DNA of 64,000 nt, taken from Bryobacterales bacterium (GTDB lineage Bacteria; Acidobacteriota; Terriglobia; Bryobacterales; Bryobacteraceae). Of the stretch, positions 24,771 through 32,977 are shown piece by piece. The stretch is taken from the NCBI GenBank assembly GCA_003135055.1, contig PLDF01000159.1, positions 1-64,000 on the forward strand. The letters run 5' to 3'. The translations under genes and the position numbers were made by a program. A model generated the notes under the pieces. That model was given only the letters and a program-made list of their open reading frames with translations. It did no database searches and was not told the origin of the DNA. Every line of letters begins with the position of its first letter. Positions within the stretch are counted from its first letter, which is position 1.

Positions 24771-25625
24771 ATGTCTTCACTTAGAAGAATTCAATCGTCG
24801 AAATCGAACGGCGCCCTCTCTAAAGGGCCGTCCACCCCAGCCGGGAAAGAACGTTCCTCGCTAAACGCCATCCGTCACGGCCTGTGCGCCAAGTGTATCG
24901 TTGTGGAAGGCGAATCGCGCGAGAATTTCCTGATTCTCGTGCAACAGCACGTCGACCGCTTCCGCCCCGCCGACGAAGTCGAGTTCGGCATGATCGAGGA
25001 AATGTGCGCCTCGTATTGGCGCCAGCGCCGCGCCTGGTCGCTCGAAACCGGCATGTTCAATAAGCAGATGGCCCTCCAGCCTGACGCCGGGATGACGGAC
25101 CGGATGATGGACAGCATGGTTGTCGCCTTCGACGCCCTTGCCGCCTCGCACTCTTTGTCCCTGTTGCACCGCTACGAAACCCGCCTTCACCTCATGTATC
25201 AGCGCGCCCTCCGCACTCTCATCATGCTGCGCACCATTGATCGACCAAACGACGACCCGCCAAACGACGAAATACCAAACGACCCTAGTCCCATTTTCGA
25301 ACACTCGCCACCCGCTGTGGAGGAGCCACCACCGCCACCCCAGCAAGCCGCTGATTCCGAACCACTTAGTGGGGCAGCCAATCCTGGCCGCAGCCGGCTT
25401 TCGCGCTCCCGACGCCGCCGCTCCAACCGCCAGCCACGCCCCCGCCAAACAACCGGTGGGACAGGCCTCCTGGCCTGTCGTCCTAGCATGGCCTCCTGGC
25501 CTGTCGTCCTGGCCCGTCGTCGCAGCTCCCTACGCCCGAATTCCGTCATCCGGTGGGCATGCGGAGAACTCCCGGCCCGTCACGCCCGTTGCCGCAGCGG
25601 CAAACTCAGACGCCAAGGCTCGTGA
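24771..25625 (+). CDS. unrecognised protein with conserved NAIRHGL motif, 284 aa
   Basis: I recognise the sequence style but no named function. The start reads MSSLRRIQSSKSNGALSKGP, then TPAGKERSSLNAIRHGL; from memory, proteins beginning this way are very common as multi-copy hypothetical genes in Solibacter-like genomes. Residues 50-150 are helical (FGMIEEMCASYWRQRRAWSL, SLLHRYETRLHLMYQRAL). After about residue 160 the sequence becomes low-complexity: PND repeats (RPNDDPPNDEIPNDP), a Pro run, then Arg-rich text over DNA with a duplicated CTCCTGGCCTGTCGTCCT, so the real protein may be only the first 160-200 residues. There is no signal peptide. Mobile or selfish behaviour is a guess based on the AT-rich flank and the broken gene next to it. 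Confidence 0.55.
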   Translation: MSSLRRIQSSKSNGALSKGPSTPAGKERSSLNAIRHGLCAKCIVVEGESRENFLILVQQHVDRFRPADEVEFGMIEEMCASYWRQRRAWSLETGMFNKQMALQPDAGMTDRMMDSMVVAFDALAASHSLSLLHRYETRLHLMYQRALRTLIMLRTIDRPNDDPPNDEIPNDPSPIFEHSPPAVEEPPPPPQQAADSEPLSGAANPGRSRLSRSRRRRSNRQPRPRQTTGGTGLLACRPSMASWPVVLARRRSSLRPNSVIRWACGELPARHARCRSGKLRRQGS

Positions 25626-25671
25626 GCGCCGCCGGATGGGATATAGTAAACCAATCTGGAGCAAATTTCAT

Positions 25672-28392
25672 ATGGTGAACCGAACGCGTTTTCTCGCTGT
25701 CTCCGGGGGCTTGCTGTCGCTGATTGCCGCCTCCATTTCCGCCCTGGCCGCCGATAATCCGGCGCCTGTCAAGCAGACCAAGGCCAATTACGAGCTGGCT
25801 GCCCAATGGACGCCAGCCAAGATGGGCAAGCTGGTGCTTGAGTCCAGCGTCACGCCGCACTGGCTCGAACAGGGCGACCGCTTTTGGTACACCTTCGAAA
25901 ACAGCAAGGGCCGCAAGTTCTACATCATCGACCCCGTCAAGAAGACCCGTACCTTCGTCTTCGACCCGGTCAAATTGGCCGCGCAGCTCACCGCCGCCAC
26001 GGGCATGCCCTACGACTCGCAGCATCTGCCCATAACAACAATCCGCTTCGTCAAGAATGACACCACCATCCAGTTCGAGCTCATCGTGCCCAAGGATGCC
26101 GTGATTCCCGGCGAGAAGAAGACCACCGCCGCGCAGACACAGACCGAAGCCGGCAACGGCAATGGACAGGATCAGGACCCGCAACAGCAGCAAGGCGGGC
26201 GCGGCGGCCGTGGCGGACCTGTCGCCAACCGCAACGAGAAGACCCTCAGCTTCGAGTACGAGCTTGCCGCCGGTAAGCTCACGCTGCTCGATGAGCGTCC
26301 TCCGCGCAAGCCGGCATGGGCCTCTATCTCGCCCGACGAAAAGACCATCGTCTTCTCGCGCCTCCACAACCTGTATATGATGGACGCCGCCAACTACGCC
26401 AAGGCGCTGAAGAAAGCCGACGATCCTACCATTGTGGAAGTGCAGCTCACCACCGATGGCGTGGAGGATAACGGCTACGGCGGCGGCCGCGGCATGGGCG
26501 GCGACCAGCAACAGCAGGATCAGACCGAGACCGGCCAGCAGGGCGAGAATCAGGAAAACACGCGCGCCCGCACCGGCGCCGGCAACATCGCGTGGTCGCG
26601 CGATTCGAAGAAGTTTTCCACCGTCCGCCGCGATTCGCTCAAAGTGGAGAAGCTGTGGGTGATCAACGCGCTCGCCAATCCGCGCCCCACGCTCGAAACC
26701 TACCGCTACGCCATGCCCGGCGACGTCAACATTCCCATTTCGCGCCTCGAAGTCTTCGACCTCGCCACCAAGGCCCGCACCATCGTGAAGGCCGATGGAT
26801 TCAAGGACCAATCCATTCAAGTGGAAGTGGAGCGCCCCACCGCGCGCCAGCGCGAGCATGAACGAACCGAGACCGTTTGGGCCGCGCCCGGTTCGGACAA
26901 GCTCTATTTCACGCGCACCAGCCGCGACCTGCATCGCGTCGACGTCTGCATCGCCGACCTGGCCGCAGGAACCGTGAAGCCCGTAATTCAGGAGCGCATG
27001 AACGTCTACATTGAAACCAAGCCGCTGAAGTTGATCGATAACGGCGCCGCCATGATCTGGTGGTCTGAGCGCGACGGCTGGGGACACTACTATCTCTACG
27101 GCGCCGATGGCACGTTGAAAGGCCAGATCGATAAGGGTGAATTCGTCGCCGAAGAGCTGACCTACGTCGATGAGAAAACGCGCCAGGCCTACCTGACCGC
27201 CGATGGCCGCGAAGACGGCGAGAACCCCTACTACATGCACTTCTACCGCGCCAATCTGGATGGCAGCGGCATGAAAATACTCGACCCGGGCGACGCATCG
27301 CATGCCGTGCAGATGTCCGATTCCGGCCGCTTCTTCGTGGACAACAGCTCGCGCGTCAACACCGCGCCCGAAGCCACGCTCGACGATGCGCAGGGCGCCA
27401 CCGTGATGCCGCTCGAAAAGGTGGATATGAGCCGCGCCCTGGAAGCCGGCTTCAAGTTCCCCGAGCCGTTCAAAGTGAAAGCAGACGACGGCATCACCGA
27501 TATCTACGGCGTGATGTACAAGCCCTTCGATTTCGACCCCAACAAGAAGTACCCGCTGATTGAATACGTGTATCCCGGACCGCAGACCGAGAGCGTGGAT
27601 AGCACGTTTAATGCGCGCAGCGCCAACGTGACCCTGTCGAACTTCGGCTTCATCGTGATCACCGTCGGGAATCGCGGCGGCAACCCGAATCGCTCCAAGT
27701 GGTATCACACTTTCGGATACAACAACCTGCGCGACTACGGTTTGGCGGATAAGAAAACCGCCGCCGAGCAGCTCGCCGAGCGCTATCCGTTCATCGATCT
27801 CGACCGCGTGGGCATGTGGGGCCACTCCGGCGGCGGCTTCATGACGGCCGCGGCGCTGCTGCTTTATCCCGACTTCTTCAAGGTCGGCTGGTCGGAATCC
27901 GGCAATCACGAAAACAATATCTACAACAACACCTGGAGCGAGAAGCATCACGGCCTGAAGGAAGTGGAAGACAAGGACGGCGCGGTCCACTTCGAATACT
28001 CCATCGACAAGAATTCGGAGATCGCCAAGAACCTGAAGGGCCACCTGATGCTGGTAACCGGCGATATCGATAACAACGTTCACCCCAGCAACACCTACCG
28101 CCTGGCCGACGCTTTAATCAAGGCGAACAAGCGGTTCGACTTCATGGTGCTGCCCGGCCAGCGCCACGCTTACGGCCCCGACGCCGACTACGTGAGCTGG
28201 CGCCGCGCCGACTATTTCTGCCAGCATCTTTTGGCGGACTACGACCAGTCGGTGGATATGTGGGAGCTGAACCGCGAAAAGCAGAATGACGGGAAGGCGC
28301 CCGCCGGCCGTGGAGGCCAGACCACGACGACTACGACGACGACGGTGCAAGGCGGCCGCGGCGGCAGAGGCGGACGAGGCGGCGGGAATTAG
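25672..28392 (+). CDS. S9 family prolyl oligopeptidase / DPP IV-like peptidase
   Basis: 906-aa exported serine peptidase. The ATG at 25672 gives a signal peptide (FLAVSGGLLSLIAASISALA). The long beta-propeller region (about 90-620) includes PD40-like blades and a DPPIV_N type segment. The catalytic domain at the C-terminus carries GMWGHSGGGF (nucleophile S719), VTGDIDNNVHPSNT (D798) and PGQRHAYG (H832), as in peptidase S9. Two low-complexity stretches stand out: QQQQGGRGGRGGP near residue 180 and a C-terminal GGRGGRGGRGGGN. It follows the 284-aa gene by 46 bp. The role is cleavage of peptides with Pro or Ala at P1, inferred from the family. Confidence 0.88.
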   Translation: MVNRTRFLAVSGGLLSLIAASISALAADNPAPVKQTKANYELAAQWTPAKMGKLVLESSVTPHWLEQGDRFWYTFENSKGRKFYIIDPVKKTRTFVFDPVKLAAQLTAATGMPYDSQHLPITTIRFVKNDTTIQFELIVPKDAVIPGEKKTTAAQTQTEAGNGNGQDQDPQQQQGGRGGRGGPVANRNEKTLSFEYELAAGKLTLLDERPPRKPAWASISPDEKTIVFSRLHNLYMMDAANYAKALKKADDPTIVEVQLTTDGVEDNGYGGGRGMGGDQQQQDQTETGQQGENQENTRARTGAGNIAWSRDSKKFSTVRRDSLKVEKLWVINALANPRPTLETYRYAMPGDVNIPISRLEVFDLATKARTIVKADGFKDQSIQVEVERPTARQREHERTETVWAAPGSDKLYFTRTSRDLHRVDVCIADLAAGTVKPVIQERMNVYIETKPLKLIDNGAAMIWWSERDGWGHYYLYGADGTLKGQIDKGEFVAEELTYVDEKTRQAYLTADGREDGENPYYMHFYRANLDGSGMKILDPGDASHAVQMSDSGRFFVDNSSRVNTAPEATLDDAQGATVMPLEKVDMSRALEAGFKFPEPFKVKADDGITDIYGVMYKPFDFDPNKKYPLIEYVYPGPQTESVDSTFNARSANVTLSNFGFIVITVGNRGGNPNRSKWYHTFGYNNLRDYGLADKKTAAEQLAERYPFIDLDRVGMWGHSGGGFMTAAALLLYPDFFKVGWSESGNHENNIYNNTWSEKHHGLKEVEDKDGAVHFEYSIDKNSEIAKNLKGHLMLVTGDIDNNVHPSNTYRLADALIKANKRFDFMVLPGQRHAYGPDADYVSWRRADYFCQHLLADYDQSVDMWELNREKQNDGKAPAGRGGQTTTTTTTTVQGGRGGRGGRGGGN

Positions 28393-28402
28393 CGCTAAGA
28401 TC

Positions 28403-28607
28403 GTGGCGCACTGGGCGCCCTCTGGGCACATGCGTGCAGCGTTCACACTTCCCAGAAACCTCGCGGACAGCCAAGTGTATACCGAAACCACGCGGAATCT
28501 TTGCCTTGCAAGCAAATACACTTCCGCGCCGTGGCAAAAAAGCGAGGTTTCTGCCGCAAGAGACGTTCCCGCCAGGGATCGTCTGTCGCTCGTGTGAACG
28601 CGCTTCA
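28403..28607. repeat. R1 element, long diverged copy
   Basis: Starts GTGGCGCACTGGGC and has GCGTTCACACTTCCCAG with CAGAAACCTCGC on the left arm and GCGAGGTTTCTG with GTGTGAACGCGC on the right arm, so the arms are inverted with about 90 bp between them. It ends just before the acid-sugar kinase start codon. Confidence 0.65.
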
Positions 28608-28620
28608 GTTCCCGCGCGAG

Positions 28621-29805
28621 ATGGCTAATCAAGGGCTTGTGGAATGCCTGCTGATCGCCGATGACCTGACCGGAGCCTGCGATGCCGCGGTCCAGTTCAC
28701 CGCAAGAGGGCGCAGTGTCGCGGTAGCGCTGGAATGGGGAGCCGGGGCTCCGAATCCCGGTGTGTATCCCGGTGTGTATCTGGAAGTGTATCCCGAAGTC
28801 CTGGCCGTCAGCACGGAAAGCCGCGGCTTGAGCGTGGAAGACTCGCGGCGGGCGATCATGGACATGGCGCTTCGGCTCGCGGACACCAAGGCGCGCATCC
28901 TGTTCAAGAAGATTGATTCGACCTTGCGGGGCAACGCGGGCGCGGAAATCGCCGCGACGGTATCGGCGTTCGGCTGCGACGCGGCGGTGATTACGCCGGC
29001 GTTTCCGGCGATGAAGCGGATTGTGGCGGACGGCTGGCTCCGCGTGGCTGATCGCGTGGCTGATCGCGTGGATGCTCCCGCGGAGTTTGAGCCGGTCGAG
29101 ATCGGCGCTTACTTTCAGGCGCAAGGTCTCGCCTCGCATCGGCATGTCCGCGCCGGCGGGGTCGCAATAGCGATCGGCGGCGGCATCCGCTCCGTCTCGG
29201 TGGATGCGGTCTGCGACGCGGATCTCGATGCGGTAGTGGAAACCATGATGGAATTAAAGATTCGAATTTTGTGGGCCGGATCGGCCGGCCTGGCGGCGGC
29301 GCTGGCGAGGAGCATTTCCGCCGGCCGTGAAAAAGTCGCGCGCCCGGCGAACCGCGTCGGGCCGGTGCTGTTTTGCATTGGATCGACCCATCCAGCGACG
29401 CTCGCGCAGCAACGCCGCCTGTTGGCCGAGCGGCCTGTATGCGCGCTCTCCGCGGAAGCGGCTGCGCCCGCCGAAATCGCGGATGCTTTACGCGACGGCC
29501 GTAGCGTGATGCTCGAAATACCGCGCGGGCGCATTCCGGAGCAGCGCATCGCCGAGCTGCTGCGAGGGGCGGGCGAAGTGGTTGGCGCGCTGGCGCTTTC
29601 GGGCGGCGATACGGCCTCGCACGTTTGCCGCGCCTTGCGTGCGCAGGCCATCGAGCTTCATGATGAAGTAGAGGCTGGAACTCCCAGGGGGACTCTCCGC
29701 GGTGGTGTGTTTGACGGCGCTGCGGTTGCCACCAAATCCGGGGCCTTCGGCGATTCCGGCGCTCTGATTGCCATAACGGACTTCTTCACATGCCCGAAAC
29801 CTTAA
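28621..29805 (+). CDS. four-carbon acid sugar kinase family protein (DUF1537)
   Basis: 394-aa kinase. The N-terminal domain starts CLLIADDLTGACDAAVQF, the family signature for sugar binding, and has ILFKKIDSTLRGNAG with the conserved Lys/Asp/Ser-Thr cluster. The C-terminal nucleotide-binding domain shows LWAGSAGLAAALA and ALALSGGDTASHVC. Members phosphorylate D-erythronate, D-threonate or related acids. The start at 28621 is internal to an open frame that begins in the repeat upstream. It overlaps pdxA by 16 bases, matching the DtnK-PdxA2 arrangement in which D-threonate 4-phosphate is then oxidised and decarboxylated. Two in-frame tandem repeats are odd: PGVYPGVYLEVYPEV and RVADRVADRVD, each from 12-bp DNA units. 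Confidence 0.85.
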   Translation: MANQGLVECLLIADDLTGACDAAVQFTARGRSVAVALEWGAGAPNPGVYPGVYLEVYPEVLAVSTESRGLSVEDSRRAIMDMALRLADTKARILFKKIDSTLRGNAGAEIAATVSAFGCDAAVITPAFPAMKRIVADGWLRVADRVADRVDAPAEFEPVEIGAYFQAQGLASHRHVRAGGVAIAIGGGIRSVSVDAVCDADLDAVVETMMELKIRILWAGSAGLAAALARSISAGREKVARPANRVGPVLFCIGSTHPATLAQQRRLLAERPVCALSAEAAAPAEIADALRDGRSVMLEIPRGRIPEQRIAELLRGAGEVVGALALSGGDTASHVCRALRAQAIELHDEVEAGTPRGTLRGGVFDGAAVATKSGAFGDSGALIAITDFFTCPKP

Positions 29806-30764
29806 GCCACCTGCCTAGGATTGCACTCACCATGGGCGACCCGGCCGGCATCGGGCCTGAGATCGTATTGAAGGCTCTCGCCGACCCCGCGGTAGCGCCG
29901 CTGGCGTGCTGGATCGTGGTGGGCGACCGGCGCGTGCTGGAGATGGCGGAGCAATTCACGGGCTTGAAGCGGCTATCCGGATTGCGCAACACCGGCACGC
30001 TGGGCGATCTCAGCGGCTTTGCCTTCGGCCGAATGGACGCGCGCTGCGGCGCTGCGGCGGTGGAATACGTCCGCGTCGCCACGGAATTCTGCCTCAGCGG
30101 CGAGACGGACGCCATGGTCACCGCGCCGCTTAATAAGGAAGCCGTGACCATGTCGGGACAGCCGTTCTCCGGCCACACGGAATACATCGCGGCCCTGTGC
30201 GGCGCAACCGAATCGCGCATGCTGCTGGCCAGCGAGCGACTGTGCACGGTCCACGTGAGCACCCATGTGTCGCTGCGCACGGCCTGCGATCTCAACACTG
30301 GGCGTATCGTACGCACCATCGAGCTGGGCTACGATGCGATGCGGCTGTTGGGATTCGAGAAGCCGCGCATCGCCGTTTGCGGACTCAATCCGCACGCCGG
30401 CGAGCACGGCATGTTCGGCCCGGAAGACGAATCGATCATCGCGCCGGCGGTGGAGGCCGCGCGGGCCAAAGGTATCGCGTGCAGCGGGCCGCACGCGGGA
30501 GACACCATCTTCCTGCAGGCGTCGCGCGGCGCTTACGATCTGGTGGTGGCGATGTACCACGATCAAGGCCACATTCCCATGAAGCTGATCGATTTCGAGG
30601 GCACGGTGAACGTCTCGCTGGGCATCCCGATCATACGGACTTCGGTGGACCATGGAACGGCATTCGACATTGCGGGGAAGAATCAAGGTGACGCGCGCAG
30701 CATGAAGCAGGCGATGCGGATGGCGGTGAGGATGGCGGCTACGCGTCACATGCAAAGGTCATAA
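29790..30764 (+). CDS. pdxA: 4-hydroxythreonine-4-phosphate dehydrogenase family protein
   Basis: 324-aa dehydrogenase of the PdxA family. It begins RIALTMGDPAGIGPEIVLKA, the family signature, and retains the metal and substrate residues in GHTEYIA, HVSTHVSL and CGLNPHAGEHGMFG and the MYHDQGHIPMK motif, then FDIAGKNQGD. PdxA makes PLP precursor in some bacteria; its paralogue PdxA2 acts in D-threonate and L-threonate breakdown. The 16-base overlap with the acid-sugar kinase gene favours the catabolic role, but with no second pdxA visible here a biosynthetic role cannot be excluded. Confidence 0.9.
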   Translation: MPETLSHLPRIALTMGDPAGIGPEIVLKALADPAVAPLACWIVVGDRRVLEMAEQFTGLKRLSGLRNTGTLGDLSGFAFGRMDARCGAAAVEYVRVATEFCLSGETDAMVTAPLNKEAVTMSGQPFSGHTEYIAALCGATESRMLLASERLCTVHVSTHVSLRTACDLNTGRIVRTIELGYDAMRLLGFEKPRIAVCGLNPHAGEHGMFGPEDESIIAPAVEAARAKGIACSGPHAGDTIFLQASRGAYDLVVAMYHDQGHIPMKLIDFEGTVNVSLGIPIIRTSVDHGTAFDIAGKNQGDARSMKQAMRMAVRMAATRHMQRS

Positions 30765-30950
30765 GCCTGGCGTAACCAGCCCAGCGATTCGTAGACACCC
30801 GTTCCGCTTTGGAGATCCTGGCGCTGCGAATCGGCTTCCCGGCTTTGACCGTGATTAGCAGATACTGCTTGCGCGGATGCACCCCGGCGAATGCCGAGCC
30901 GCGGACCAGATGGATGGAGGTCTTCTCGATCTCTTCGCCGAACGGGCCTG
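30746..30950 (-). pseudogene. decayed DUF5655-like gene
   Basis: On the minus strand the frame EKTSIHLVRGSAFAGVHPRK, then VSTNR matches the middle of DUF5655-type proteins as I remember them. After VSTNR about 15-20 residues are missing and the family's C-terminal GWLRQAYDLCM, with stop at 30746-30748, continues in another frame. The N-terminal part is also lost, apart from a few residues before GPFGEE. It lies behind hemH, overlaps the end of pdxA tail to tail, and looks like a deletion remnant rather than a working gene. Confidence 0.5.
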
Positions 30951-31028
30951 CGGCCGATACGCCGGAGCGACCAGATTCAAGGCCGCCCCATTGCAGGCGA
31001 TGCCATACGCGGTCGAGATGGCAGGCCG

Positions 31029-31958
31029 CTACGCGGTTTCGGACGATGTTCTGAGCGCTCGCTGAGCCACCTCGGCCAATGCTTCCGTATACTTTGCCGA
31101 GCCGTTCAACGACTCCGGCCGCAGCAGCGCGATGCCGCGCTCCGCGGCGTAACGCTTGAACAGCATGTCCACATCGAAGAGCACTTCGACGTGGTCGCAG
31201 ACGAAGCCGATGGGGTGCAGCACCACTTCGCGAATGCCTTCCGCGGCATAGCGGTCGAGCGTCGATTCCACGGTCGGGCCCAGCCAGCGGTCCTCGGTCA
31301 TGCCCTGGCTTTGGAAGGCGAAGTCCCAATCGGCGACTCCCGCGGCGGCGCCTACTAACGCGGCGGTGGCGCGGCATTCGCGCTCGTAAGGGTCGCCTTC
31401 GGCCAGCGCCTTTTCAGGCAGGCTGTGCGCGGTGAAAAGTACTTTGCGGCCAGTGGCCAAAGGGCGCAGCTTTTCGGCGAACGCTACCTTTTCGGCGAAG
31501 GCTACCCTTTCCGCGAAGGCCTCAATGAGCAGCGGCGAATCGTGATAGCTCTTGGCCCAAACGATCTCGGCGCTCGCGCCGGCATCCACCTTGGCTTCCT
31601 GCGTGCGGCGGAAGTAGAAGCCTACCGACATCTTGGAATACTGCGGCGCCAGGCAAATGGCGGCGAGGCGTTCCGCGCCGGAATCGCGGATGCGGTCCAT
31701 GGTCTCGCGAATGAACGGATGCCAGTTGCGCATACCGTAAAACACCGGAATTCCGAGCCGCTTTTCGAGCGCTTCGGCTTGCACCTGGGTCCACTGGCGT
31801 AGCGGCGAAACGCCGCCGATCGCGGCGTAGCGGTGGCTTATCTCTTCGATGAGCTGAGCGGAAACCGGACGGCCGCTACGCACGAACTTGAGGTACTCCG
31901 GCACATCTTCGACGCGCTCAGGCGCACCGTGGGCGAGCAGGAATACCGCCTGCTTCAC
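31029..31958 (-). CDS. hemH: ferrochelatase
   Basis: 309-aa ferrochelatase, which inserts iron into porphyrin at the end of haem synthesis. Landmarks are FLLAHGAPERVEDVPEYL at the N-terminus, CLAPQYSKMSVGFY, the active-site His in LFTAHSLPEK, and HPIGFVCDHVEVLFDVD. It starts with GTG at 31958 sharing bases with the hemE stop (GTGA). A curious internal repeat lies before the active-site strand: AFAERV, AFAEKV and AFAEKL in a row, from an 18-bp DNA repeat at 31471-31524. The repeat would lengthen a surface helix. The last genes of the cluster are hemE and hemH, in order. Confidence 0.93.
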   Translation of the reverse strand: MKQAVFLLAHGAPERVEDVPEYLKFVRSGRPVSAQLIEEISHRYAAIGGVSPLRQWTQVQAEALEKRLGIPVFYGMRNWHPFIRETMDRIRDSGAERLAAICLAPQYSKMSVGFYFRRTQEAKVDAGASAEIVWAKSYHDSPLLIEAFAERVAFAEKVAFAEKLRPLATGRKVLFTAHSLPEKALAEGDPYERECRATAALVGAAAGVADWDFAFQSQGMTEDRWLGPTVESTLDRYAAEGIREVVLHPIGFVCDHVEVLFDVDMLFKRYAAERGIALLRPESLNGSAKYTEALAEVAQRALRTSSETA

Positions 31959-32977
31959 GGACGGAATTCCCGCACCATTTCGACTACGGCCTTCACGTTG
32001 TCCACCGGAGTTTCCGGCAGAATGCCGTGGCCCAGATTGAAAATATGGCCGGGACGCGTGCCGGTGCGCTTAAGCAGCTCGTGAACCTTGGCGCGCAGCT
32101 CCGGCAGCGGGGCGAACAGCGCGACGGGGTCCAGGTTGCCTTGAATGGCGGAGCGGTAGCTGATATCCATCCACGCCTGGTCGATGTTGATGCGCCAATC
32201 GACGCCCATCACGTCGCCGCCGGCCGCGTGCAGCTCGCGGAAAAAGCCGGAAGCGCCGGTGCCGAAGTGGATCACGGGAACCCCCGTGGAGCGGATGCGC
32301 TCGATCAGCGCCCGCGAATAGGGCGCCGCATAACGGACGTAGTCGTCCGAGCCCAGCGCGCCTACCCAACTGTCGAAGACCTGAATCGCGCGGGCGCCGG
32401 AGCTGACCTGCATGTGCGCGAACGGCGCGAGCACATCCACAATCTTGCCCATCAAGCGGCGCCACAGGGTCTCGTCGCTGTACATGAGCTTCTTGGTGCG
32501 GATGAAGGTGCGCGAGGCGCCGCCCTCGATCATGTAGCTCGCCATGGTGAACGGCGCGCCCACGAAACCGATGACGGGCACTTTGCCGCCGAGCGCGCGG
32601 ACCACCTGCTGAATGGCCTCGCCCACGTAACCCAGATCGTCGGTGTCGCCGGTGGAGAGCGAATCCACGTCGTCGGTGGTGCGGACAGGGTTGGCGATCT
32701 TCGGGCCTTCACCCTTCTCATAGCGCAGCTTCAGGCCCATGGGTTCCACGGGCAACAGCAAATCGGCGAAGATGATGGCGGCGTCCACGTCGAGCATTTC
32801 CACCGGCTGCAGCGTGACGGTAGAGGCCAGGTCGGGGCGCTTGCAGATTTCGAGGATGCCGTGGCGATCGCGGATCTGGCGGTATTCCTTCATGTAGCGG
32901 CCCGCCTGCCGCATGAACCACACGGGCCGCACGTCGGTGGGACGCCGGCGGCAAGCGTCTAAGAATCGGCTGGTCAT
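31955..32977 (-). CDS. hemE: uroporphyrinogen decarboxylase
   Basis: 340-aa enzyme converting uroporphyrinogen III to coproporphyrinogen III in haem synthesis. Signature motifs are PVWFMRQAGRYMKEYR near the start and GFVGAPFTMASYMIEGG in the middle, with HFGTGASGFF and FNLGHGILPETP near the end. The start at 32977 (MTSRFLDACRR) is chosen because its ATG overlaps the stop of apbE as ATGA and because family members begin there; a codon at 32992 would overlap apbE more. The stop overlaps the hemH GTG. It is the middle of an apbE-hemE-hemH block joined to rbfA. Confidence 0.95.
   Translation of the reverse strand: MTSRFLDACRRRPTDVRPVWFMRQAGRYMKEYRQIRDRHGILEICKRPDLASTVTLQPVEMLDVDAAIIFADLLLPVEPMGLKLRYEKGEGPKIANPVRTTDDVDSLSTGDTDDLGYVGEAIQQVVRALGGKVPVIGFVGAPFTMASYMIEGGASRTFIRTKKLMYSDETLWRRLMGKIVDVLAPFAHMQVSSGARAIQVFDSWVGALGSDDYVRYAAPYSRALIERIRSTGVPVIHFGTGASGFFRELHAAGGDVMGVDWRINIDQAWMDISYRSAIQGNLDPVALFAPLPELRAKVHELLKRTGTRPGHIFNLGHGILPETPVDNVKAVVEMVREFRP

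Noticed and set aside
25606-28083. 825-codon minus-strand frame opposite the S9 peptidase gene
   Set aside because: It lies fully antisense to a clear enzyme gene, has no family signature, and long antisense frames are expected in high-GC DNA.
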